In this document: in pieces, positions 43,501 through 57,800 of the stretch
Layout of the letters: each line of letters opens with the position of its first letter
Position numbering within the stretch: the stretch's first letter is position 1
Source of the DNA: Latrodectus hesperus
Taxonomy: Eukaryota; Arthropoda; Arachnida; Araneae; Theridiidae
Length of the DNA: 64,000 bases
Assembly: GCA_037975125.1 (NCBI GenBank)
Contig: CM075860.1
Location: 46,659,543-46,723,542 of the forward strand
Reading direction: 5' to 3'
Made by a program: the position numbers and the translations under genes
Notes under the pieces: generated by a model
Databases searched by the model: none
Seen by the model: the letters and a program-made list of their open reading frames with translations, nothing else
What the model was told of the DNA's origin: nothing

Positions 43501-46500
43501 TCATAATAAATGTTTTTTGCACACATTTTTTTTATCATATTGTCAACTTAATTTTACATTTTATATGACACCAAATTATCAGCAGTAAATATTTTTGACT
43601 ACTCACAAAAAATAAATAAATAAAAATTCATGGATTATACACAGAAAAATATGATAGATCCAAGTCTATGGGTTCCATATATCATGCGTTTTAGTTTAAC
43701 AAAATAAATACGAGGAATAAATTTTATTTAAGAGTTTTTCACACTGTTACTATCTTTAGCATTATGGAAATTCAGAAATCAGATCACTGGTCTAATTGTG
43801 AAAGAAGACTTTAAATTCACTTACATCTTCAATTATGAAGAAGTCATCACCTGGTTGTCCTTGTTCGACAATTACATCACCATCATTAAACTGCATTGGC
43901 TCCAGTGCATCAGCAACAGTGAGCCTTTCCCAATCATCTAAACTTTCTAAAGGAAAAACAAATAATTCATTTAAAAAGCATAGTGTTTATCATATTTAAA
44001 ATCATTTAGATACATGCATACATAGTGATTCGGTTGAGCCACAGACTGTACCTTAAGATTAACGAGATAGGAATACTAGCCCCTTGTAATATTGAACCAT
44101 AATTAGGTAATGACCTCAAATCAGCATCTTTAAACATCACAGAATAATATAGAAACAAGCCTAACCATAGAGTTCCAGCAACCCAGTGAGGGAGAATTTG
44201 GTCATATTCCCAATCACTGCCCCATGGCAAATGATTATTCACTTTGCTGATCTTAACACAAAGTGATATGAAGCTACTGCGCTACTGGAGCTCAAATTAT
44301 TTAGATATGGAAATACATTTTTAAGAAAGGCAAATACAAGTAAGATATTCAATGAGCTAAAACCAATAAATATTTAAAAAATAGTAGAATCTCAGAAAAA
44401 TTTTAATTTTTTTATATTACAAACAATATTAAATACAGATGTTTTAACATAACAAATTAAATACCAATAATTGATCATAAAAATAGAAATTCATCAGTTT
44501 AGATGAATATAATAAGATTTGAGAAAACAGAAGCTCAAACTGAAAATACACAAAAATACGAAATTATATTGTAAATTGAAAACTATAATAAAAGTACTTT
44601 TTTTTACTCTATCAGTTGTGAAACATAAATTTTGAGTGGAAATGAAAATATTATCTTCAGAGTGAAAAAAGAAACAATTTAAAAGTTTTATAATAAAAAA
44701 ATTGTTTAATTACAAAAAATGATATGAAAATTTATGTCACACGTAAGAAAAATTCAATACTTCACTAGCATCCAGTGGATATTTATACTAAACAAATACA
44801 TTATTTTCAAAATCAGAAATAAAAAAACTATACCATTGTTAAATATATCACATATTTTAAAAATAAAATTGAAACTTACCCAATACTGATACTTTACTGA
44901 GGAATTCTTGGTACATTTTCCTTTTTCTAATTGTACTGCCCTATTTTTATTAAAAAAATTTGTTAAATAATTTTTAACTTTGACATTCACAAAAATTTTC
45001 TTCAAAAATTATTATATATCTTACCATCAAAATTCTTCTGTATGTGTCTCTATCAATAGCCCATAATTTACAATCTGTTTTAGCCTGTGATAGTAAAAGA
45101 TCTATTAGTATTGCTATATGCAATGAAAAATTCATTAATAACATTCTAAACTACAACAATTTTTTTAACAAAATGTATCAGTTAAAAACACTAGCATTGG
45201 CAAAAGTCTTTGCTAGGCCTGGGCCTTACTCAGAAGATTTTCCCATTTTGCCCTTCTCCCATCAACTGATTTCCAGATCTTTACTTTTAAAAGATGGCTT
45301 AAGATTTTAAGTATGTGCTTCAAAATATAGATTTATAGACTTGACAGAACCCATGAATAGGTGTGGTTTCTTGGTTGCTCAACAGTCATTTTTGCACACT
45401 AGGGCTAATTAGACTGGGACCAACGAGCCCATGAATAGGACACACCTCCACTACTGTGCTGCACTGCATGGCAGCTCTGAATCATCACTTAATTGGCAAA
45501 TCCCAGAGAACTTTTGGGACAATGACTCTGTTCATCTTGTTTAAATTTATGTACTGTATTCACCTGTCCTGTCTTAATCTCATGTCTATTTTATGATTTT
45601 TCATTAGTTTTATTTGTGTTATTCCTTGTATTTGCCCTAACATTGAAAATAAAATTTTAAAAAATTTCAAAGATGGCAAAATCCTTGCCCACACTGTTTT
45701 TTCTTCTCTTTTCAGGACTACCTCTTTGTATTTTATTGAAGGTAATTGAACTAAATACTCTTAATGCTGTTTGTTCTAGCCTAATTCTTACTACATGCTT
45801 TGCCAATCTCATTCTGCTTAATTTTAAGGATTTGATATCATCCCTATGAAAAATCTAATATATTTCAAAGTTATATCTTTTTCTCCAATTGTCATTATTG
45901 TGAATATCGCTAAAGATGGTTCACAGGACACTCCTTTAGAAGGCCGTTAAGATCTTTTTAAGTTAAGGTCCAAGGCACAGGTCAAAATTGATTTGATCAA
46001 TACCTTATGCAATAAAATCTTTGTCTATCTTTTGTTAAGTGATATTTCAGTAGTGATCTTAAACCAAAAAAGCAGCTGTTGGCTGTGATAATTCCTTTTC
46101 TTATTTTTGGTCTTATATCATTCAGGTAGTTTCTCATCCTAGATAGATAAAATTTTTTACAAATTTAAATTGAAAAGAATCTATTTCAAATACAATTTAG
46201 GGATAGTTTCCTTCTTACTACAACACAGATATTTTGTTTACAGCACATCAAGTCTCAGGTTCATTTTTCTGGCTCACTTTTCCAATGCCAAAAAGATTTT
46301 ACCCAGTGCAGGCCTAGATCTTGCTTGCAAAAATGTACACATTAGTTTATGCCAATATATATATATATATATGCCAATTCATCTAACTGCATAATAAATA
46401 AATTATTCCCCTTGAATTCCCACCATTGAGATGGTTTCAGTGATTGTAAGCATTACAAAGCTTGATTAATTTTGATGGAACACTAAAATCAGATAGTGTC

Positions 46501-49500
46501 TTTAAAAATTTAAAAACATGATGGGTTTCTATTCCAAATTCTTTGCATTTCTATAGTTTGTCTCAAGGCGAAGTTTTGGTCAGCTGTGGATCTTTGGAAA
46601 AATCACACTGATAATCTCCTATGATGCTGTCTACAATGGGAGATATATGATCAAATAAGATATTTCAAGAAGATTCTATAGGCAGAACCTTATAGACTCA
46701 TTCCTATATAATTTTGGCAGTTCCATATGTCATCTTTTTTTGCATATCAAACATAAAATACACAATTTCTATTTAATAGGCAATATCTTTCTCCCAAATA
46801 TATAGGACAATTTGCCATATGTTATTTACAATTGCTTTTCCCCCATATTTCAGAAGTTCAGCAGGGATATTATCTGGTCCTCCTGCCTTATTATATTACA
46901 ACTTATTAACAGCACATTGAACTTCCCCACAGTTAGAATGTCAACTTGTGTATTGTTATTATCATTGACTGTCATAAAATTCAAATCGCTTAACTCATTA
47001 AAAATTAAATAGTCAAAGTTTTCAACCCATATATCCAAAATTTTCTTTCATTAACAATGATTCTATTTATACTTTTACATAGAGAACTCTTAAGTTCAAA
47101 GACTTTATTTCTCTCACTGATGATCCAGTGGAAAACTTTCCTTCCATGGCTGGTCCAGTGAGATTCCAACTTCATCAAGTTGGTTCTACTTTTAGACTTT
47201 CTTTTTTTTAAATCTATTTTCGTTTTCTCTTTTAATGCATTCCTACATTCATCAATTGATTTTCTTGTGAATTTCTTGATAAGCATATTTTTAAAAGCCA
47301 TATTTTTATTTTCATTGCTCTTTTTGCATTCTTTATCAAATCAGTAAGTTTTTATTGTTTTCTTCTTTACCTAGCAACTTATCTACTGTTAACAGCATAG
47401 AATCTTTTGTATAAGTTGCTGTTTTTAATTTATATCATCACTATTCCCTTTCACACTATGCTCAGTTCAGAGTTAAGTTTAAAATCCTTGCAAACCTAAG
47501 GATTGTTAAATTTTCACAGTAAATCTTGTTGCCTTCCTTGACAGAGAAGTCTTTTCTCTTAACTTGCAAATCACTAAATAGTGATCACAGTTCAGGTTAT
47601 ATATGTTTGCATCAATTCTTATGAATATATAATTCAAAACTGAAACACTAGCAATATTTATAAATACAGAATGCATAAAATTTGCAATAAGTTTTTTAAT
47701 TTAAACATTCATTCATTTCTTATTTAAAATTATTATTTTAAGAAATAATAAGAGCATTACCAAATATGCATTAATAGAATAAGTACTTAATTGCATACAA
47801 TCTTTAAGTTCATTGTACATTTATATTGGTTTTGCATATATTTATATAAGAAATCATTACAAGGAGTAATAGATTATTAAATAACAATCAAAAATACCAT
47901 AACACAAATTTGTGCACTAATATTTTTATGTTTCTAAAAATTAGAAAAAAGTGATGTTATAAACTATTAAATGATGAATTTTTTAAAACTAACTGAATAA
48001 AATTAATCATGATCAAAAATCATGTTTTTTTATAGATATGTTTTTTATACAAAAAAAGAAATTCTACATATTTATAAGGATCATAAAATTATGATAAAAT
48101 ATTTACCTTAACTGTAGCTGCACGTGGTGTTCCATAAATTAAAGCTAATTCTCCAAAGCTTCCCCCATCACCAATGGTTGTCACATGTTGATTATTTACA
48201 AATACCTACAAAACAATACATTATAAAAATTTTACATGATATACATGAATAAACCAACAATCACCTGCTAAAAAATTAAATCAGAATATACATTTTAAAA
48301 TCCACCTTAAAATTTATAGTTATTTTTTAAAACAATTTAAAGCAAATGAGTATAAATTATATGCTAATCAAATTTAGATTAATGTTATTATTAATTTCCA
48401 TTATAAATTATATGGTAACTACAAAAATTATCTTTTATATTTCAATTGCATTCACTACAATATAATCAATATGTTCATACCATATGCAGTATGCAATGGT
48501 GAAATACAGTGATGTTTACTTATTTTGTATTATGAAATAGTAAGTGTAAGAAGTATTTTGCTTAAAAAAGCACTTTGAACCTAGAGAAATATGTGTAAAT
48601 AAGGGTAACTATTTAACAATAATTCTCAATTTGTGTAAATATTTTTTTCCTGTTTATGATGCATGGCTTACCAAATGCAAAATCTATCACATAATTGAAA
48701 CAAAATTACAATAAATTATTGTTTAATATATATATATATATATCAAATATTTTAATTTTAGCATTTATTAACCACTGCGATATTATAAAATATCTTCTCA
48801 ATAACATGGAATTATTATTAAACCTTGTAAGACACTTCCCACTGCAAGAATCAACATTACTAACTCAAAATAAATTTAAAAAAAAATATGCAGGATAAAA
48901 TTTTTATTTATTCAAATTTATAATCTTAAATCTTAAGAAAATTTTATTTTTATAGGTAAATTTTTGAATAAATATTTGGTATTAAATATACATACATCAA
49001 CTTCTCCTTGGTCAATAACATAGAAGTTGTCTCCCTGGTCACCCTGCATTATAATTACCTCCCCAGCTGAATGTACTACTGGGAACATGGCATCAAAGAT
49101 GTCACTAAAATTACACAAGGAAATATTAAGACATTCAAATCAACATAATTATTACAGATATTTTACTCATTAAGTATGAACTTTGCTAGCTTAATTCTAA
49201 TGCTATAGGCAAAGTTTAATTTTTCTTTATAAAATTTAACATGCAGAAAAACATGCTAAATTTCTATTTAGATAACAATTTATGAAATGTAACTCAAACT
49301 AAATAAGAGAAAAGTAGACAACAAAGTAATTAACATTAACTAATTGGAAAAATTCCAACATTTTTTAAATCTACATATAAAATTTATTCAATTAGTTTAT
49401 TGATACAGTAAAAAAATTATGAACACTGCTGAAATATTCTGTAAGACAATATACAGCTTAACTTCATATGCCATTTCATTTAAATTATTCCTTTTTTGAC

Positions 49501-52500
49501 ATTTTGCAAGTTGTAGTAAATTTTAAATTGGTTACAATTTATTTTTATTATAATTTTCTCAGTTGATCAATCAAATGTTTTACATTGTTGTGATAAGGGT
49601 TTCACAGTCAATATCATGAAAATACACCTTATATTTATTAAAATAAGTACTTAAATCATAGAACAAGAAAAACTTAGATTATATAGTAACAAAGAAATTA
49701 TAGACTAATTAGGCTTGGTCTGTGTCTTTTTTAGTGATATGTGCTAATTTCAGAGGCTTAATATTAAAAGAAGATTCTGAATCATTCAAACATTTAAGAT
49801 CAAGTGAATCAAATTCATAAACTTACGATTCAAGCCAGAGTGTTAACAATTCAAATGGCAGCGAAACTCATTAGCCATAATTTTATAAAAAAATTTTCTA
49901 AGATAATGTTTCAGTTACGTTTGTTTGTCACTCAACGGTCATTTTTTGCACACGAGGGCTAATTAGACTGAGACCTACAGTTTAAAGTGGATTTCGAATC
50001 ACCACAAACATCCATACCCAAGGTGGGATTTTAACCCACACAAACTGTTGAACCGAAGGCAAGAGCGCTAACCATCCGGCTACCAGCTCGGCTAAGATAA
50101 TGTTTCCTCCATTAATAGCAATGGTTTATCAATAATTATATTCACTTAAACAATTAAAGCTAGAGAACAGATAATCAAAAATAATGATTTTAATACATAT
50201 AATGAATTAAACTTAAGATATTTTACCTAGCTTTCATGAAATACTAAGTCTTTTTCAAATAAATTGCTTCCAAAGTCTGCATTACATAGTTTGATCGAAT
50301 TTAAGCAAGGCAATTCATTATTAATATGAAAATACACATTTTTACCAAAAAGGTTAATTTTGTTATGGATTAAACTGTTTGTCGCACAGTAACCCTATCA
50401 AATAAAAATAGTTATTGCGCAACAAAAAGGAAGGTAATTTAATGAAGACATGTTTTAAGTGCATTTCAAATCACCACAATATTCACACCTGAGATGGAAA
50501 TTTAAAACTAGGCAATTAATTCTTCCCCCTGGGTGGTCTTCACTGCACAATCTCAAAACAAATATATTTTATGGCTAAGAACTGCCCTCTATTGTTCACA
50601 CAAAGCAGCAGGTAATACGAAAATTTTCAGATGAAAAAACTAAGGGTGATAATTTTTCTAAAGGAAATATTATACAGTAAAATATTAAAAGAATGTTACT
50701 CTTAATTTAAAAGCATTTGTAAACACTTCCTTTAAATACATTGTGAATTATTATTTTTTATTTTCATTGTTTAAAATGTTTTAATTAAATATTGATTTTT
50801 AATGAGTAGATATAAATTTTAAACATTAAGAAAATGAAATAACTATCTAATTCAGCAATAAATAGATAACAAACATTTAATCCCAAATTATTTTAAGCGA
50901 AAAAGAAAAAAAATAGCAAACTAAGTTTTAAATAGCCCGTATGAATTTTCTTTAACAATTGAATTAATTAACTTTTTTTATGCCTGTCATTTTGATAGTT
51001 GTCAAGTTTCTAATCACTTAAAAATATATGCTGCAATTATACAATTAAGAACTGAAGATTGTAATAGTTCTGTTAATTTTATTTTCTTTAATATTCTTGC
51101 AAATAAAGCAAGTATTTTTGTTAATTCAAAATCCATTTTTCATGTAAGATGACTAAGCTATATCTGTACTGTCTACAATGAAATTAAGGACCAGTCACCA
51201 CTGAGCAATAAGGATCACGTGTTGTCTTCTATTTTTTGTTTCCTTTTCTCTTAGAGCATCATGCATACTTTTCATTTTCAGAGAATTATATTAATATTTT
51301 AAAATAGTTTCCTTAATTTCAGTTTAATTTACTCATTTTTAAAATTTTTTTATTGCTTCTAATAGCTTACTTTATATTTTTGAATGTATATGTACATTTA
51401 GTTTAATCAATGATTTTAAAATGAAATCTGTTTCTTTTCTAAATTCAAGAATTTAAATATAAAATGTTACACAATGGATGGTAGTTAGAATAAGTACTGC
51501 AAGTCTTAAATAGTATATCAACATAAAACTTGTATCTCAAGTACTATAAATTTTGCCAGAAGTGAATAGAATTATGTCTAATAGATAAATGTTGAAAAAT
51601 GTGAAGATATAGATATTATCTAAGAAAAAAATAACACAAACTATAAAAGAAATATAATGAAACTTTATGTAAAGAATTACAGATTTAACTTCTAATATGT
51701 GTTAGACACAAATAACATGTTAAATATTGCAAGTTGTTTGAGTCTAACATCTAGATATATTTTATTATAACAATAAATATTAATAATTCTATTTAATTAA
51801 AAGATTAGAAACAATTGTAAAAATAGAAAAACAAAAGAAAATTTTCAGAGTTTAGAATATTATTTTTAATTAAAAAAAGTATAAATGGAGCAACATGAAC
51901 AAAAATATCAGTAAGATTTACAATATCAAATTTGAAACATCAAATTAGTAACAACATTAGTAAAAGAGACTTAAGTTAACAAATGTATACTTAGCAAAAA
52001 ATAAAAAAAAATAAAAAGTTGAAGACAATTAAAACATTTTACACAATAAAGATTAATCACATTAACAATTTCCAAATAAATATTGCTAAAAATATTATTT
52101 TACAATGAAAACTATATACATTAACTACAAATTAAGATATACTAACTTCTATAACAGTGCACTTAATATTTTGTTTAACTTATTTTTAACATGTATTTTA
52201 AAACTCCAAGAAGTTATTGCAAATAAATAATTCAAAAACAGTATAAATGATTTGTAAATAATAATTAAAGTTAAAAAAATTTTTTTAGAAGTTAACAGAA
52301 AAATAATAATTGCGAGATAATTTTCTAATGAAATTCATAAAAAGGCTGAAGAAAAAAATTTAAAGGAAAGTTCTAAACTTCTTACTCATATATTTTTAAT
52401 TTAGAGGAAGAGAAAGTAATCAGTACTCAAATTATGAATTCAACAGGTTGACGATTATAAATCATAATATTATAAGAGGCTATAGGATAAATCTGCATAC

Positions 52501-54829
52501 AACTCAATTGATCGAAAATAATTTAAATATCGAGTATATAATTTATACTCATCAAATTTTTAGTTAAAATGAAATAATTTTAAAGATTGTAATTAATATA
52601 AATTCTCAATAGAAAGGAAATACAAAATGGTAAACATTTTTAAGACATCATTACTGTAACTAGTCAACACATTTTGATAATTAATGAAGATGTTAAATAA
52701 GGATCATGTTATTAAAATAGTTTTAACAGTTTTTTAAATACAAATTCATATGCTTAATCTCAATTTATTTAAAAACTTAAATTATGTGAAACATAAAATT
52801 TATTAAGTATAAAAAACAAAAACAAATTCTCAGCAAAACTATTATACTCTTACATCACTTAACAAATTTAAAAATATATTTATCTGATCTCAATTGCATA
52901 ATTTTGTTTTAGATTTTACATCTGTTATTTCTATTTTTTATAGCATGAAAGTAGGTTTTTAAACAGCATAAACTATAAACCAAACAGCATGTCTATAATG
53001 GACAAAGAAAATCTTTTCACAATTTACAAGAAAATAAGTAGAGTGTTATATTGATCCAATTTATCTTAAATTTCATAAAATGGAGTTTAATATCAACAAG
53101 GAGTCTTTGAGCTACAAATAAAATAATCTTATATACAGTAAAAATTAACATCATCAAAAACCAATTTTAAATTTGGAAAAGAATTAAAATATAAATAGCA
53201 GTTTTCTATGAATGTTTTGTAAACATACCTCTTTTCTGTATCATCCAAATGAGCAAAGAGTACATTTTTCTCAATGGCCTTTGAAAGAGCAGTCATTGTT
53301 TTATAATCTTTTGGTACAACCTGCCAAATGAATTAAAGTGTATACAGCAAACATCAATATTAGAAAAAACAAAATTTATAGCAGATACTTTAATAAAAAA
53401 AAAACACATAAAACCTGAGAAATAAAATAATAAAAAAATGGGCATTTTTATATACTTTTACTTTATAATTAGATACCAATTTAAATAGTATATATGTTGT
53501 TTTTCTTCATGAAGACCAGTCTGAAGGTTGTATCAAATTGTAGCATACTATGTCAGATAATATTTAGATATTTAAAATATACATTTAAATTTACTATAAA
53601 ATTTTTAATTGAATTTATTTTTCATTAATTTTTTTAAATAAACTTACATCATATTTATCAGCACCTACATCAAGTTAGGTTCATTATAAAAATTATAAAG
53701 GTTAGTGGTCATATTTTGAAGCAAATTTTTGTGAGCTAAATAATGCTTTTTAAAAACTAAATAATAAATATAATTATATTAAATAAGCATAATTACATTA
53801 AATAAAAAAGAATTTTTCTACCCTGAAACATTTTTCTTAATTTGTTGTATAAGTTGAAAATTCAAAAAAACTACATTGACAGAAATAGAAAAATATTGCT
53901 TGGCTTTTATCAATATTAAGGACACAAAAGACAAATCATATATAATGGACACAAAAAACAATCCATTATATATCTATGGTATTTCCATCATCAGAAAGGC
54001 TTTATAAATGAAAAAAAAATTTAAAATCAATTGATTCAAATTTTTACACTATGTCCACAAATTATTTAGAAAAGATACCTTTTTAACATAGGTTGTGGCA
54101 TCTTCCTCTGAATAAGTTTCGGCACTAACAGCACCTCTCCTGATCCGTTGAGCAGGAGCCATATTAGGGGTGGCGCACATCTCATCTTCATGATCATCAC
54201 AAGGGCTGGTAGCATTCAAATTCTTTTGCTGTTTAGCAAGTGCAGCAGCCTCCTATACAAATTTAAACATAAAGTAATGTAACAATAGTATGTATTTATA
54301 ATTTTGTGTATTACATATTCACAGCTTAAACAGATGAAGCATAATAAAATTAATCACATTTATCTAGAAGAGCTATATGATTTTCTAAATAATAACTGAT
54401 TAGCTATAAAGTATATATAACAAACTTATAAAATATCTTAACATATATTTTGTACCTATACTCTAAAGATAAAACTTCAATGCATTCAAATCCAAAAACA
54501 AAATTGCTCAATAATTTGATTAGAATTCATATACAATTAATTTTATTAACTTCAAATTAAGTTTAAAAAAATGTTTTATTTTTAACATTTATCCATTTTG
54601 AAAGGGGTAAAAAACCTCGATTGTCGAACATCAAAATATTAATTTGTTCCATATTTTTAAGCACAGCTAAAGTTTATATATATATAATTTCATATATATA
54701 TTCAATTTTCTTATTATTTAAAGTGTAATGCTTTTACTTATAGATACAAAATGCATTTAATACTACTTATAATTATGATTTTCTCACATTTTTTATTCAT
54801 AAAACAGAAAAAAGTCATTAAAAATAATC

Positions 54830-54871
<42 letters not shown>

Positions 54872-57800
54872 AGATTTGGAACACTTTTACCCAAGGGAAT
54901 ATTTTAATAATTTTTATTTAGGTAACTACTCAAGTCTTCAAGAGCTATTTACAGTAATTTTAAAAAAATAGAGAAAAATGTGAACTTATTTTGATTCAGC
55001 AATATTTTTTAACTATCATTGAATTGCTAAAACAATTTTTATAATAACTCATGTAAAAAAAGATACTCAAAAATCTTTCAACAGTTGCATGATTTTATGC
55101 TAACACTTTATACCAGTTAATATCTTCATCTATATTAATGATCATCTTGAACTATATTAACAGGAACATTTAACTTTAGATACATATTTTTCTTGCTAAA
55201 GGAATAATATATTCTAATTTAGATATTACTAAGTATTTTAATAGCCAATAAAAAAAGAGTAGATTAAAACAATCAAAATTAATTTATAAAATTATATCAA
55301 TCATATTGCATATTATCAAAATAATATGTTGACAAGTAATAATACAACATTTCTTCAAAGTTAGCACTGTGACAGTTAACTGTCACATTGAAATCCATTA
55401 AAAACCTGAAGCAATGACAGTAAAAATTCTAACTGTAATAATGAATACTGTCGCATATTACATTTTGAAAGATTTTATATGGCTAAAATTGTCAAAAAAA
55501 TGTTAAATAATGAATATTTTATTTAAAAAAAAATTAAACTTCTTAATAATACTTAATACATTTTATATTACTATCATTAACTCCTTTAGAAATAAACACA
55601 TACATTTGAAAGTCAGAACTTGTTTTTTTAAATTAAATATTAGCTTATAAAATTGTTAGTAAAACAATAGCAATAAATTAATAATTAAATTACCATTAGT
55701 TCAGAAATATGTGTCTTTGATTTAAAGCATTTTATTTACCATGTTAAAACTACTTAAAACACATTAAAAAGTTTTGACATTTATTAAAATAAATATAAAT
55801 TTTTGGAGTATAAAACAAACAAGATAACTTTAAAATCTAATGTAGCAATCAAATTTTATATTTATATGTCAAGTTATTAATAAAATTCTACGACATAGAA
55901 ACTAAAATTATTTAAGTTATATTTCTTTTTATCTACAAAAAATAATATTTTTCTGAGTGAAGAAGCTGTTGTGGAACATAACATTTTAAACAAAAATTTA
56001 TTAGGAAAAAACATGAACTTTAGCTATAAGTATAAAACATTTCTAAATTAATTTAAATTGAATTTACAAAAAAAGATTGAAGACATTCAAAAATAACTGG
56101 AGAAATTTATGAATTAAATCCATCTTAATGACTGAATATCGTTACTTTAACTATAAGAAAATAAATCTGATTTTAGGACCAATATACACAAACTGTGTTC
56201 ATAAAGAATTACAGACACAAATTAAGTCAAAGAAAAATTATTAAACATGCTAATAAGAAAACAGATTTATAATAAACAATTGAAAATGGTCAAGAAAATG
56301 AAATTACTTTTTGTTTTTTATTTTATGTATTTAATTATAATCATAAACTTGTAATCTAGAATGAAGAATCAATGGTACAAATTAACGCCTACATATGTGC
56401 AAAAATATTAAAACAGATTTCATATTTAGATTATACAATCAAGCTGAATTTTTTCCTACAACACATTTTTTGTTTAAAATGTAATTACTCTACATACATG
56501 TGTATATTTTGTATACTATCATTCCACAAATAAAATCAGCAATGGAGTGAATATAATTCTATAATTATTTTTTCTCACAAAGTATATTACTTGCAAATAA
56601 AAAAAAATGAATATTAAGTCAATTTAATATAATATGCCATTTGGTATGAATATTGATTTATTAATAAATATTAAAAGAATTAAGTAAAAAAAATTCCAAT
56701 GAAAAGTTAACAAAATTAGAAAAAAATCAGTAAAACTATTGAAACATTGTAATTAAACATAAGTTAAAGAAAGAGGGAAACATATCATCAGTTAAAACAT
56801 ATTAACATTTAAACAAGTGGCAGTAATATATTAAATTTTTGAAGGGCACTAATCTACTAAAATTTCAAACAGTTTTTAGGAAATTTAAGTGATTTTAAAT
56901 GTTAAGTACAATTGGACAGATTTTAATAAATGTGATATGTTAAATAACTTCCTGTAGATACTTTATTAACAGTTAAGAAAATTATGTAATGATTAAGAAA
57001 TTTACAATTTTTATGTTTCAAGTGGATATACATAATGCACTCTGAGTAATTATTTTACTGAAGATTTTCTGTAGTAAATGAATAAAAAATTTACATTATA
57101 AAAATTCAATTGAAATTTAAAAATTCAGATAACAAAATGAATTTAACATACTTAGAAATGACATTAAATTGATACTAAATTGTCTAAAAGCAAAATGATA
57201 TCAACATACCTAGAAATGTTATTTAAACCTGTCATATTTTTATTCATCCTTTTACACGAGTGCAAATGTAAAGCTAACTATAAATGTTTATTTATAATTT
57301 CCTTAAAAATTAATGAAGCATAAAAGTCTTAAAAATAATAATGAAAGTACTCATCGCTATTTTAAAATGTTTCTTTGTAAACTAATTCTTGCAAATTTAT
57401 TTTTTCTGACATACAATATTTTTCTACTGTTTCACTCAATAGATAAATTGAAAAAAAAATTTTTTTTGTGAAGAAAATTTCAAATAATAAATTAAATGAA
57501 ATGTAGAAGAAGCAATATAAAATCAAATGTTTTATAGAGAGATGTTTTTCAAAACAAAGTTGTTGGGCTAGTTTCAGTTTCGCAAACTTGATAAAAGCGA
57601 CGTTAAAAGAGTATAACAGCCAAGAAATATAACAGAAATATTTTCTTGCGATACATACAATTATTTTTAGTTCATTCAAAAGTACTGTGTACATTGAATC
57701 CACTCTATACCATGAATGGCAATAGAGCACGGCTTATGTTTGTTTACATACCCATTCAAAAAAGAAAGTCACTTACAAGCATAATAGCTCTATACACCTA

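Larger units (their letters stand above)
40588..44879. other. Introns 9, 8 and 7 of the PKA-RI gene (with exons 9 and 8 between)
   Basis: AT-rich intronic sequence of 1614, 1541 and 933 bp. The only notable patch is 44000-44300, which is less AT-rich and may be an unclassified interspersed repeat; its 78-codon minus-strand ORF is not supported as a gene. Confidence 0.6.

Noticed and set aside
44006..44242. 78-codon minus-strand ORF in intron 7
   Set aside because: Lies wholly in an intron in a repeat-like patch; no known domain. Kept only as a possible unclassified repeat.
46850..47301. Two minus-strand ORFs (62 and 98 codons) as host genes in intron 5
   Set aside because: They are pieces of the decayed LINE polyprotein that continues, with stops, to about 45660.
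48933..49118. 61-codon ORF starting MCNFSDIF
   Set aside because: It is exon 4 of PKA-RI read through its splice sites into intron on both sides.
57362..57730. 122-codon minus-strand ORF in intron 1
   Set aside because: Low-complexity F/I/K/Y-rich chance ORF in AT-rich intron, without recognisable motifs or splice context.
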